Below, piece after piece: positions 1 through 8,478 of a stretch of 64,000 bases of DNA. The notes beneath the pieces are model-generated. The model was not told the DNA's origin. It was given only the letters and a program-made list of their open reading frames with translations, and did no database searches. Every line of letters begins with the position of its first letter. Positions within the stretch are counted from its first letter, which is position 1. The position numbers and the translations under genes are program-made. This DNA is from an uncultured Bacteroidales bacterium (GTDB taxonomy: Bacteria > Bacteroidota > Bacteroidia > Bacteroidales > Muribaculaceae). The stretch spans positions 26,724 to 90,723 of the forward strand of contig CANPDU010000009.1 of assembly GCA_947573135.1 (NCBI GenBank), read 5' to 3'.

Positions 1-20
1 GATTCTGAAAGGCTGAAAAG

Positions 21-1418
21 CTATCTCCTACCTTTGGATTTCGGTCTTCGGAATTTGTCCTTGTCATCATCGTTCCAAGGTAAATCCGAGGATGAACCAC
101 CCGAGCCGGTGCCGACATGCAGTGTCGGGATTCCTCCGGCTGCAGTCTGTAGGGCGACGGCGAGAAGACTATGCTGAGATTCATCGACCTGCTCCCACGG
201 CTCAAACAGTTCGTTGACCAACTCATGTAGAGTCATCGCCCCACTGTTGTACTTGTCAAGAAGATTCTGGGGAAAATTATAAGAAGTGTTCTTGAACTCG
301 TTCCCATGAAACAGCGTCGTGATCGTCAGACTGGGATACATACGGTTGGGAATCCAGCCGCTGACAAGTTTCGCTCCTGATGACAGACGGTACCGTTCGG
401 GATATGCCATGCGGTGCAGCTCCTCCGCCCGGTTGTGTTCGGCATTATAACGGCTCTCCCATTCGGCAGCTCGTTTGGTCGCCGCATTGATTTCCTTTTG
501 GTAGGAGTTGTGTTCACGAAGCGAATCAGCTTTCAAACTGTCATATCGCTTCTGCATGTCGGTGAGTCGCTTTTGCAATGCGGCGATCTGTTTGTCCTTG
601 TCGGCAACTTCCTTCTCCAGTTTCGGCAGTTCCCCGGTGCCAAGCCATGAGAGGATGCGGTTCTTACCGTCCTTCGCTCCTTTCTCGACCTTCTCCTTTT
701 CTGCTGCCAGGTTCTCAATCTCGGCTGTCAGTCTTTCGATGTCTGACTGTAGTTCGAGCGCTTGCTGACGGTTGTATTGCTGTTGCGTCTGATGTCTGGC
801 ACCACTCGCAACGACACCACGTTTCAATCCGAATCCGGCCATTGCCTCTGCGTATGTATCCTGATATTGCCGGAGCTTGCCGCGTGTCATCAACTCATTG
901 GCACATAGCCTCGGTGCCGGGGTCTTATCCTTGTACTCCTGCTCACCCTCGCGCTTACGGCGTGTGCGTGGTGCCGTTACAATGGGGACAACCGTTGCAT
1001 GAAGGTGGGGTGTCTTCTCATCCATGTGGAGCACGCATGACACAAGATTATCCTTGCCGAAGGTGTCGTGCAGCCATTTGATATTGGATCGGCACCAGTC
1101 ATCAAGGCGACCGGAGTTTACAAGAGCCATCATCTGCTCATGCGTGCCCGTCAGAAGCACACGGATGGCGTGGGTCTGGTTTTTGCCGACTTTCCGCTTA
1201 AGTCCGGCTGTTTCAATTCGGTGCTGAATCGCCTGAGTGCGGTTCCGAACACCGTCAGGAAAGGCGATAAGCTCACGGTTGAGGTGTGTTCTGCTCTCGT
1301 CCGCGTTGTCGGGGATGTGAGGTTTGCCGTCGGCTGTCTTGCGCTCGATGTGACAGGACATGCCCGAATCGTTGCCTGCGCCACGCTCCAAGTGGCACAC
1401 TGCGTATTGTGTAGTCAT
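21..1418 (-). CDS. MobV-family relaxase (Mob/Pre plasmid recombination protein)
   Basis: Nicks oriT and pilots one strand during conjugative mobilisation of the element. The MobV signature HMDEKTPHLHA (HxDExTPHxH, metal-binding histidines) is clear in the N-terminal half, and the N terminus opens with the family-like MTTQYAVCHLERG. A long charged coiled coil follows (roughly residues 225-340), then a variable C-terminal tail ending in basic residues. I place the start at the ATG at 1418, because the 16 residues upstream do not fit the family. It is the last gene of a minus-strand mobilisation module and sits just downstream of nested inverted repeats that look like an oriT. The self-transfer machinery is absent, so helper elements would be needed. 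Confidence 0.9.
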   Translation of the reverse strand: MTTQYAVCHLERGAGNDSGMSCHIERKTADGKPHIPDNADESRTHLNRELIAFPDGVRNRTQAIQHRIETAGLKRKVGKNQTHAIRVLLTGTHEQMMALVNSGRLDDWCRSNIKWLHDTFGKDNLVSCVLHMDEKTPHLHATVVPIVTAPRTRRKREGEQEYKDKTPAPRLCANELMTRGKLRQYQDTYAEAMAGFGLKRGVVASGARHQTQQQYNRQQALELQSDIERLTAEIENLAAEKEKVEKGAKDGKNRILSWLGTGELPKLEKEVADKDKQIAALQKRLTDMQKRYDSLKADSLREHNSYQKEINAATKRAAEWESRYNAEHNRAEELHRMAYPERYRLSSGAKLVSGWIPNRMYPSLTITTLFHGNEFKNTSYNFPQNLLDKYNSGAMTLHELVNELFEPWEQVDESQHSLLAVALQTAAGGIPTLHVGTGSGGSSSDLPWNDDDKDKFRRPKSKGRR

Positions 1419-1443
1419 ATAATCTTGAATTAAATTGGGTATG

Positions 1444-1560
1444 ATAAAATTCCGTATCAATCGCAAAAGAGAGCCGGGGAGGAGGCCGATGTCTGATGGC
1501 TTTTTCGGGAGAGGTCGCAGACATCGGCTGAAAATGCCATAATAAGCTACGGAATTTTAT
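1444..1560. other. Nested perfect inverted repeats, candidate oriT
   Basis: The outer arms ATAAAATTCCGTA (1444-1456) and TACGGAATTTTAT (1548-1560) are a perfect 13-bp inverted repeat. The inner arms GCCGATGTCTG (1485-1495) and CAGACATCGGC (1518-1528) are a perfect 11-bp repeat sharing nearly the same centre. The structure lies between the primase-like gene and the MobV start, where oriT of mobilizable Bacteroides elements is often found. The right outer arm overlaps the last codons of the primase-like gene. A transcription terminator or attenuator is the alternative reading. Confidence 0.5.
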
Positions 1561-2566
1561 TACTAAAATCCTCCCTACATTCAGCAAGCTGACCGGCCCG
1601 GTCGACAGCTCCTACAATGGGGTTATTCCGTCTTGCCGCGTCCAAGAGGAAGTCGGCGATGTCAAGTTTGGCGGCTCTCTGCTCCGGTGTTGCCATGTCG
1701 GATATGGCAGTCACAATCCCGACAGTCGGCGTAATTGTGCGTAGCATTGTCAATTTGTCGCGCCAACGGTCTTCGGCATCAAGGTCGGGCACTAGCCACA
1801 CTTCCCTGCCTTTCAGAACTTGCGAAGCCGTCTGATTGAGGCATCCGCAACATCCGCCACTCGCCAGCCACAGGTACTGCGGATAATAGTGAGAAGCGAT
1901 TATCGCTGACTTCTCGGACTCCACGATCATGACCTTTGAATCGGGATAGACTGAAAGCAGATGCTCTCCGAAGAAGCATTGCACAAGGTTGAAGTCGTCG
2001 GGATTGTCAACCATTGATTTCATACGGTGCGCCCACATGAAGTTTACCAATCCATCTTCCTTTATGCGGTGCCCGTCGTTGCCGTATCGCATTATCTTTC
2101 CTGTGCGGACACCACCGTTGACATCCACTTGCCAGAAGACTGCCGCATCGTTCATCCGGGTGGTTGCACCGACATTATATAATCGGAACAGTCGCATGGT
2201 TTCGTCATTACCCCATAGTGAGCTGTGAAATCGGAACAGAGCTGAAGACTGACAACGATTCATGGATTCAACCATCCGGCTACGCACTATGAATGATGGT
2301 TGGGAGGGTAGTTCATTGATGTGTAAACTCACCGGTTGATGGAATGAAAAATCATTCAGCCAGGGATGGTCACGGAAGTAGTCGGATGGTGTGTAGTGGT
2401 ATCCGCATCTGAATATCCGGTCACATTTGCCCACATGATCGGCAAGAAATCGCCCCGTCTGTGTGTCAACATATCGCACAAGTTTCTTCTGCCGTCCGCA
2501 GGCAGGACATGTCACTTTGATGCGAGGACGGGAGTTGTCAAGCCGGTATCTGTACTCATTAGTCAT
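1547..2566 (-). CDS. Zinc-finger/Toprim primase-like protein (DUF6371-like)
   Basis: Probably a primase-like replication protein of the mobile element. The N terminus carries a zinc-ribbon-like CPACG and a second KCDRIFRCG cysteine cluster. The middle and C-terminal parts show Toprim-like motifs: VMIVESEKSA (acidic residue on a strand) and WLVPDLDAED (DxD). This arrangement resembles the primase-like proteins of NBU-type elements. I chose the ATG at 2566 (MTNEYRYRL) over the longer start at 2620. It lies 67 bases downstream of the ATPase gene on the same strand, so co-transcription is likely. The exact family name is from memory and less certain than the fold. Confidence 0.7.
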   Translation of the reverse strand: MTNEYRYRLDNSRPRIKVTCPACGRQKKLVRYVDTQTGRFLADHVGKCDRIFRCGYHYTPSDYFRDHPWLNDFSFHQPVSLHINELPSQPSFIVRSRMVESMNRCQSSALFRFHSSLWGNDETMRLFRLYNVGATTRMNDAAVFWQVDVNGGVRTGKIMRYGNDGHRIKEDGLVNFMWAHRMKSMVDNPDDFNLVQCFFGEHLLSVYPDSKVMIVESEKSAIIASHYYPQYLWLASGGCCGCLNQTASQVLKGREVWLVPDLDAEDRWRDKLTMLRTITPTVGIVTAISDMATPEQRAAKLDIADFLLDAARRNNPIVGAVDRAGQLAECREDFSNKIP

Positions 2567-2633
2567 TGTAAGGCGAATTTTGGTTGAGTGAGGTGTCGTG
2601 TATATATAGGCTCGCTTCATCCAACTAACTTTT

Positions 2634-3767
2634 TCAATAGTAAAAGTCCTGAAGATAGCGGTACGGATTGCCCTTCTTCTTGCCTTTGTCCACCTGCTCG
2701 ATCATCCGTTTGTTCTTCAAAAAGGTTATCAGAATCTTGAGCTTGTAATCGCTGAGTTCGATGTCTTCCTCGGCGTATGCGTCACGGAGCGCGTCCATCA
2801 GTTCCCCATGTCGGAGCAGTGTATCCGGATTTGGAAACGCCGAATCAAGCGCACTACGGTGAGTATCCTCGGTTATGTCGTGATATGGGTCCCATGCCTC
2901 GTTGCCTTTGGCTTCGGGTGTCGGCACATAGTCCTTGATAAGTTCGGGCAAAGCCTCGGTGTTAATTCGAAAGGCAAACGAAGGGAAAGAGATATCCCGG
3001 ATATAGACCGCCTCGACGGTGCTGATGGCATCATCGTTCTTGTCCTTCTCGACACGGAGAACGGTTTCGGACTTGTTGTTGATTTCGGTTCCGATATGTC
3101 CGCGTGCGTTCTCATCGCTCTTGTTTTGGTGAATGATGGTGTGGGTGTGTAGATTGTATTCTTCTGTCCACTTCATCAGATAGTTGACTATAAGAGTAGC
3201 TTCGCGCGGACTGTTGATGTCAAGCATAAGGTCGCGGATGCCGTCGATGATTACCAACCCGACAGCCGGGGTGTTCCGAATCTTATGGTCAATCATGCCG
3301 ATGCGGTCTTCCACGGAATATTTACGGAGAGCGTAATATTTTATGCGCTGCTTGATTTCCGCGTTGCTCCTGTGGGTCAGTCGAGCGATACGCTTGAATA
3401 CACGGAAGGCGTGATATTTGCTCTGCTCGGTGTCAAAGTATAGGATACCGTTCTGGTCCAACGGCATGTTGCCACGATAATTCAGAATCGTGGAATTGGT
3501 CATGGCAGCTGCTGTCATCGCCGACACATTAAAGGTCTTCTTACCTTTGGGCTTACCAATCGAGGCACTGAAATTGCCGAAGGTACAGGCAGGTGAATCG
3601 CCTATATAAATGGCAACCGGCGGCGGTGATACCTCCTTGTCGATGTCAAGTTGTGCCTCATTGCATAACCTCTCGTAGCGCACAGCCGCTGCATCAGGTG
3701 CCTGCAGCCCGGCACCGCTTTCGACTTCGGCGATGAAACCGCCGAGTGGGTCATTCATTGCGTTCAT
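2634..3767 (-). CDS. RepA/RecA-like AAA ATPase of mobile element
   Basis: Likely a hexameric replicative helicase or ATPase used in element replication. It has a Walker-A-like loop SIGKPKGKKTF near residue 68 and a hydrophobic Walker B strand ending VGLVIIDGIRDL. It also has a RecA-fold NKSDENARGHIGTEINNKSE segment, as in plasmid RepA-type helicases. The C terminus resembles a winged-helix DNA-binding region. Its ATG overlaps the stop of the upstream HTH gene (ATGA at 3764-3767), so the two are translationally coupled. The Walker A loop is the variant form common in Bacteroidetes element ATPases rather than canonical GxxGxGKT. Confidence 0.8.
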   Translation of the reverse strand: MNAMNDPLGGFIAEVESGAGLQAPDAAAVRYERLCNEAQLDIDKEVSPPPVAIYIGDSPACTFGNFSASIGKPKGKKTFNVSAMTAAAMTNSTILNYRGNMPLDQNGILYFDTEQSKYHAFRVFKRIARLTHRSNAEIKQRIKYYALRKYSVEDRIGMIDHKIRNTPAVGLVIIDGIRDLMLDINSPREATLIVNYLMKWTEEYNLHTHTIIHQNKSDENARGHIGTEINNKSETVLRVEKDKNDDAISTVEAVYIRDISFPSFAFRINTEALPELIKDYVPTPEAKGNEAWDPYHDITEDTHRSALDSAFPNPDTLLRHGELMDALRDAYAEEDIELSDYKLKILITFLKNKRMIEQVDKGKKKGNPYRYLQDFYY

Positions 3768-4123
3768 AGTTTATGTTCCTTTCTACCGGCGCAAAATGCT
3801 TCGGCATCCGCCTCGATTTCACGGATTGATTTGAGCTGTTCCCCAATCAGCCACTTGTCTATCTCTGACTTCAGAAACATGATGCGCTTCCCCTTCTTGT
3901 GGAACGGTATGAGATGTGCGCTCGTCCATCCATAGACAGTCTGCGTTGCCGGGCGCGTCGGAAGATATGCGCACAGCTCTTTAATATCCATCCACACATC
4001 CTTGCCGGATGCCGAAGTGTCGCCAAACGATTCAAGTTTGCGATCAAGCTCTTCAACTTTCTCAATCAGATATGCCAGAGCTTTGGGCACATCCTCGAAT
4101 TTGATAGTGGTTCTTTCGACCAT
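3764..4123 (-). CDS. Helix-turn-helix excisionase-like DNA-binding protein
   Basis: Small DNA-binding protein of the MerR/excisionase type (HTH_17). The core reads WMDIKELCAYLPTRPATQTVYGW followed by IPFHKKGKRIMFLKSEIDKWL, the classic 'helix, wing, FxxxEIDxWL' layout. A short N-terminal coiled coil may mediate dimerisation. The start at 4123 (MVERTTIKF) is preferred over 4141. It is the first gene of the minus-strand module and overlaps the ATPase start by four bases. In related elements such proteins control excision or replication. The repeats at 4221-4305 just upstream are natural candidates for its operator. Confidence 0.75.
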   Translation of the reverse strand: MVERTTIKFEDVPKALAYLIEKVEELDRKLESFGDTSASGKDVWMDIKELCAYLPTRPATQTVYGWTSAHLIPFHKKGKRIMFLKSEIDKWLIGEQLKSIREIEADAEAFCAGRKEHKL

Positions 4124-4220
4124 TATAACAGATATTTGCATTGCGCCTCAATATCGAAGCGTTCTGCAAAAGAATAGCAAAAACCAATGGTGATTCAATG
4201 CTGATTCCACCCATACCCAA

Positions 4221-4380
4221 AATCATAACCAAATCATAACTCCCCATAACAATACATAACTATCCCCCAACAACTTACATCCTGCATATTCTTTTGGTTA
4301 TGATTGCCTATTGAGGCCGAAATAGCCCTTGTTAATGATGCCAATCATAGCTAATCACTATCTCCCAATAAATATGATTG
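4221..4380. repeat. AATCATAAC repeats and inverted repeats upstream of element genes
   Basis: A perfect 13-bp inverted repeat, AATCATAACCAAA (4221-4233) and TTTGGTTATGATT (4293-4305), flanks further direct copies of AATCATAAC or CATAAC (4232-4240, 4246-4250, 4256-4260). A second inverted pair, CAATCATA (4342-4349) and TATGATTG (4373-4380), follows. The region has no gene, is AT-rich, and lies directly upstream of the HTH gene. It could be an operator array, an iteron-type origin or the recombination end of the element. Confidence 0.5.
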
Positions 4381-5760
4381 CTATTGGAGTGCAGAGGGCT
4401 TTGGTTTTATCCACAAACAAAGCCTAAAAGGATCTTTGACCGTAGTTAAGCCAATATCCGCATCGTCTAATCGCAAAACTCTACCCCAATTGCCTGCTTT
4501 TATTTGAGGCATTTCTGTATCCCTATTGAATAAACCAAATGCCGCCCCTAAATCGTTAAAAGCGTGTACCAATCTATTAACAATAATCTCTATTTCTTGA
4601 ATAAGCAAAAGTTGGCTTGCAATGTGGTTTTTATAAAGTATTATTACTGTTTCGTCTTTTGACTTACGCTCCAGCATATGATTGAAATATCCAAAGTATT
4701 TGTGAGTAGAGACCAACTGAGTTAAAATGTAGGGCGCAGATGTTTCTTCCTTCACTACCTTTCGTTGTTGATAATCATTACGAATTTCTTCAAGGAATAC
4801 ATACGCAGATTTTTGGTTGTTTTTTATGGCTTCGTCAAATTTCGTAATAAATTCATCTATTGAATATATCTTGGTCTCAAAATTAAATAGGTTGTATAAC
4901 GTTTTACTTTTTCTAATTATACCAACATCATCACTGACAAAACAATCACAATATGAACCGAAGAAACTATGCATACAATCCGTCTGCATATTGCGAAACT
5001 TTACTTTTTTTCGCGCCTCTCTGCTAACGCCAAGTAAATCAAGAAGCATATAAGATATGTAATACACAGTGGATGCATCAGATGTCGGAAGCCCAACCTG
5101 ATTTATAGTCGCCTTTATTGTTTCAATGAAAGATAAGCCTAATGGAGATGATGCTAATTGATTATTGAAAATACTTTCGCAATCCGTTGTTATTAATGCT
5201 GGATTATAGTTCTTGATGGCATTGTCTCTTATTTGCTTATATGAGTTTTTATTATCATAAAAATTCTCTTTTACAAATTTCACAAATGAAGTAAACGATG
5301 CTTTATCTATTTGTACTTCATTTGAGCATATTGGGGCTCTTTTCTTTAGCCAATCAAATTCCAATTGTCCGGTCAAATCTTTGTACGAGATATCCATAAT
5401 ATTATTTATGACCTCTCGTTGTTCTTTTGTGATTTGCGATAAATCAAAATTGTCCAGCCAAGAAAAATCATTGATTGCCGCTATATTATCAAAAACAGAA
5501 CGTGGAGTTTCTTTACCTACCATAATATTAGGATTCTCAAAGAAAATATGGTTACCATCTACGATAGTTTGCATTAAATCCATTTCCTCATATTTAATAT
5601 CGGTCATATCTTGTTGAAGATCGAATAAATGAGCATTTGAATACAGGAAAATAAACTCGTCACGATGAGACAATATCTTCTCACGCAAAACACGATATTT
5701 TTCTTCTTGCGCGTTAAACAGATGACTAAAAAGCTGTTTATCAAAATATATTGTAACCAT
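4381..5760 (-). CDS. Orphan protein with PIN-like nuclease signature
   Basis: A 459-residue AT-rich gene with no named family that I recognise. The start MVTIYFDKQLF puts an Asp (D7) at the end of a first strand. DCMHSFFGSYCDCFVSDD (about residues 261-278) closely matches the PIN-domain pattern DxxH...cDxFVTND. The strand-like FETKIYSIDEF follows, as in PIN proteins. A helical stretch of about 250 residues is inserted between the two parts, and a C-terminal extension of about 150 residues follows. This suggests a metal-dependent ribonuclease, but that is inference from motif spacing. It is transcribed divergently from the restriction operon and sits between it and the mobile-element genes, as defence accessory genes often do. 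Confidence 0.6.
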   Translation of the reverse strand: MVTIYFDKQLFSHLFNAQEEKYRVLREKILSHRDEFIFLYSNAHLFDLQQDMTDIKYEEMDLMQTIVDGNHIFFENPNIMVGKETPRSVFDNIAAINDFSWLDNFDLSQITKEQREVINNIMDISYKDLTGQLEFDWLKKRAPICSNEVQIDKASFTSFVKFVKENFYDNKNSYKQIRDNAIKNYNPALITTDCESIFNNQLASSPLGLSFIETIKATINQVGLPTSDASTVYYISYMLLDLLGVSREARKKVKFRNMQTDCMHSFFGSYCDCFVSDDVGIIRKSKTLYNLFNFETKIYSIDEFITKFDEAIKNNQKSAYVFLEEIRNDYQQRKVVKEETSAPYILTQLVSTHKYFGYFNHMLERKSKDETVIILYKNHIASQLLLIQEIEIIVNRLVHAFNDLGAAFGLFNRDTEMPQIKAGNWGRVLRLDDADIGLTTVKDPFRLCLWIKPKPSALQ

Positions 5761-5971
5761 GCTTATTGAATTTATTTATCTTACAACTTATTGTTTCTCT
5801 ATCAGAATCGCTTTCTTATGCCGGAGAGTTTCTTCTGCTGTACTACAAAGTTAACCAAACTTTCAAAGCGAACATCATCGAAATACTGATTTTATCATAT
5901 GATTTGTCTTTCAGTGCGTAAAATCAGTCCTAAAACATAATCCTTTTGGTTTGATTATTGCGCGCATTCCA

Positions 5972-6001
5972 TTGATACATCAAAAATTATTTGTAATTTT
6001 G
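5972..6001 (+). promoter_or_regulatory. Candidate promoter of the hsdM operon
   Basis: A Bacteroidetes-type promoter: TTG at 5972-5974 and TAATTTTG (consensus TAnnTTTG) at 5994-6001, separated by 19 bases. Transcription would start near 6007, about 135 bases upstream of hsdM. The rest of the 5761-6138 gap is AT-rich, and I see no gene in it. Confidence 0.45.
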
Positions 6002-6144
6002 TAATTGTGGATAGTAATGCCAATCTGAAAACGGCCAAATAATTATTGCAAAAAATGGCGAAAGCCGACAACTTTGGAACTCAACATAGTCATTACAGGC
6101 TTTGGCCAGCCTTCAGATGCTGTATTTGAGTCCCGTTTTTGTAT

Positions 6145-8478
6145 ATGGATAACGTTCACAGTCAGACTGTATCACTAATATGGAACATCGCCGACGATGT
6201 GCTGCGCGATGTCTTCGTTCGCGGCCAGTACCGCGACGTAATTCTCCCTATGGTCGTTTTGCGTCGCCTTGATGCGCTTCTCGAACCGACCAAAGAGGCT
6301 GTTGATGCGCAAGTCACCCAGGACAAGGAGCTTGGCCTTGACCCCGACGAATACGCCATCAACGAAGTCACCGGACTGTCCTTTTATAATACAAGCCGAT
6401 GGACGCTGTCTCGACTAAAAAGTCAGGCCACAGGAGATAATGATATACTCCTGACCAACTTTACAGAATATCTGCTCGGTTTCAGCCATAACGTTCAAGA
6501 CGTTCTCAACAAGTTTGAGTTCTTTACCAAAGCGCGCAAACTTGCCGACCGCGACTGTCTGCTCTCACTCATTGAGAAGATTACCGACCCATATATCAAC
6601 CTTACCGATAAGCCCGCCAAAGACCCCAACGGTCTGCCGCTTCCTGCTGTCTCAAACTTCGATATGGGTACAATCTTCGAGGAACTGCTTCGTCGCTTCA
6701 ATGAAGAAAACAACGAGGAAGCTGGTGAACACTTCACGCCCCGCGATGTGATTCACCTCCTTTCCCAGATTGTATTTGACCCGGTCATTGACAATCTACC
6801 GCCGGTGGTGCAGATTTATGACCCAGCTTGCGGCTCCGGCGGTATGCTCACCGAGTCAAGCGAATACCTTATCTCCAAAGGCGTTGACTCAAATTCGATA
6901 GTTATTGCCGGTACGGAGATAAACCCCGAAACCTATGCTATCTGCAAGTCGGATCTCATTATCAAAAGCGTCAACCCCGACGGCATTTATTGCGGCAATA
7001 CCATCACCGAGAACCATTTCGCTGACCGCACTTTTGGCTACATGATAACCAACCCGCCTTACGGCAAGTCGTGGAAAGAGCATAAAAAGCTTATATATCA
7101 CGAAAAAGAACTGCTTGACGAACGTTTCCGCAAATGGCTCATCAACTTCGCCGGTGAGGTTGAGCAGCTTGACTGCTGTCCGCGAACCTCCGACGGTCAG
7201 CTCCTTTTCGTACTTGAGATGATTGATAGGATGAAGCCGCTCGACATGCAGCCGCAGGGCACCCGCATCGCTTCCATTCACAACGGCTCGTCGCTCTTCA
7301 CCGGCGATGCCGGGCAAGCCGAAAGCAACATACGCCGTTACCTGCTGGAGAATGACCTTGTCGAGGCCATCATCCAGCTGCCTAACAACATCTTCTACAA
7401 CACAGGTATTTCAACCTACTGCTGGATTATCACCAACAATAAGGAAGACCGCCGTCGCGGCATGATACAACTTATCGACGCTTCGCAAGCCTACGAAAAG
7501 TTGCGCAAGAACCAGGGCAACCGCAACTGTACCATCGAGCCGTACCGTCAGACCATCTACGACGTGTATTGCTCCTTCGTCGAATGTAACCCCACCGATG
7601 ATGCGCCCATCGCCTCGAAAATATTCCCTGTCGACGAGTTCCGCTACTACTCTGTAACCATCGATCGGCCGCTTCGCCTTCGCGCCCAATTCAGTGCTCA
7701 GGCTATCGACGACATGCTGTTTGACCCGAAACAGGACGAACTGACACGCTGGCTTTACGGCAAATACGGCGACCGCGTATTCACCGTCCTCACTTCCGAG
7801 GTTCAGGACATACGCGAATACCTCCAGGATCAGGAAATCAAAATAACTGACAAGAATTTCCGTAAACTCATCGACCCGACGGCATGGAAAGAGCGTCGGG
7901 AACTTCAACACATAGCCAATCTGCTTGCCCGCGAAATCGGCTCCGGCGTGTTTATGGACTACAACGAGTTTTTCGACCTTGCTGTCGAAACCGCAAAACG
8001 CCTGGACCTCAAAATCAGCAAGACCGACCTCGATAAGAAGATTTGTCGCATAATGACTGTTTCCGACCCCGAAGCCGCTCCGGTCATATCCAAAACTGTT
8101 AAGCCGACTGCAAAAGATGTTACTTCGGTTGTCGATATATTCGGTGTGGACCCCGCCGCCTTCGCCGACTATGGCCTTTACCCTATGTCAAAAGGCAAAG
8201 ACCTGATTATCTATGAAACCGACTCCGAACTGCGCGACTCCGAAAAGATTCCCGTCGGCGAGAACATCCACGAATATTTCCTGCGCGAAGTCAAACCCTA
8301 CGCTCTCGATGCCTGGATTAACCTCCCCGTTACCAAAATCGGCTGCGAGATTTCCTTCAACAAATATTTCTACGAGCCTAAAACGCTACGCTCGCTCGAA
8401 GAAAACGAGGCTGACATTCTCGCACTCGACGCAGAAAGTCAGAACCTAATCCGTTCACTCCTTAACCTCGCTGAGTAA
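6145..8478 (+). CDS. hsdM: Type I restriction-modification methyltransferase subunit HsdM
   Basis: N6-adenine methyltransferase subunit of a type I R-M complex. An HsdM_N helical bundle covers about residues 1-150. The SAM-binding motif I is DPACGSGGML (from residue 226) and the catalytic motif IV is NPPYGKSW (from residue 303). The 777-residue length is long for HsdM because of an extended C-terminal part that probably contacts HsdS. I use the ATG at 6145; a TTG two codons earlier is possible. Its stop overlaps the hsdS start (TAATG), giving tight coupling. It protects host DNA and forms M2S1 or R2M2S1 complexes with the neighbouring gene products. Confidence 0.95.
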   Translation: MDNVHSQTVSLIWNIADDVLRDVFVRGQYRDVILPMVVLRRLDALLEPTKEAVDAQVTQDKELGLDPDEYAINEVTGLSFYNTSRWTLSRLKSQATGDNDILLTNFTEYLLGFSHNVQDVLNKFEFFTKARKLADRDCLLSLIEKITDPYINLTDKPAKDPNGLPLPAVSNFDMGTIFEELLRRFNEENNEEAGEHFTPRDVIHLLSQIVFDPVIDNLPPVVQIYDPACGSGGMLTESSEYLISKGVDSNSIVIAGTEINPETYAICKSDLIIKSVNPDGIYCGNTITENHFADRTFGYMITNPPYGKSWKEHKKLIYHEKELLDERFRKWLINFAGEVEQLDCCPRTSDGQLLFVLEMIDRMKPLDMQPQGTRIASIHNGSSLFTGDAGQAESNIRRYLLENDLVEAIIQLPNNIFYNTGISTYCWIITNNKEDRRRGMIQLIDASQAYEKLRKNQGNRNCTIEPYRQTIYDVYCSFVECNPTDDAPIASKIFPVDEFRYYSVTIDRPLRLRAQFSAQAIDDMLFDPKQDELTRWLYGKYGDRVFTVLTSEVQDIREYLQDQEIKITDKNFRKLIDPTAWKERRELQHIANLLAREIGSGVFMDYNEFFDLAVETAKRLDLKISKTDLDKKICRIMTVSDPEAAPVISKTVKPTAKDVTSVVDIFGVDPAAFADYGLYPMSKGKDLIIYETDSELRDSEKIPVGENIHEYFLREVKPYALDAWINLPVTKIGCEISFNKYFYEPKTLRSLEENEADILALDAESQNLIRSLLNLAE

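Noticed and set aside
6889..7911. Long open frames on the minus strand inside hsdM
   Set aside because: They are the reverse frames of a clear HsdM gene with catalytic motifs, and carry no motif of their own.
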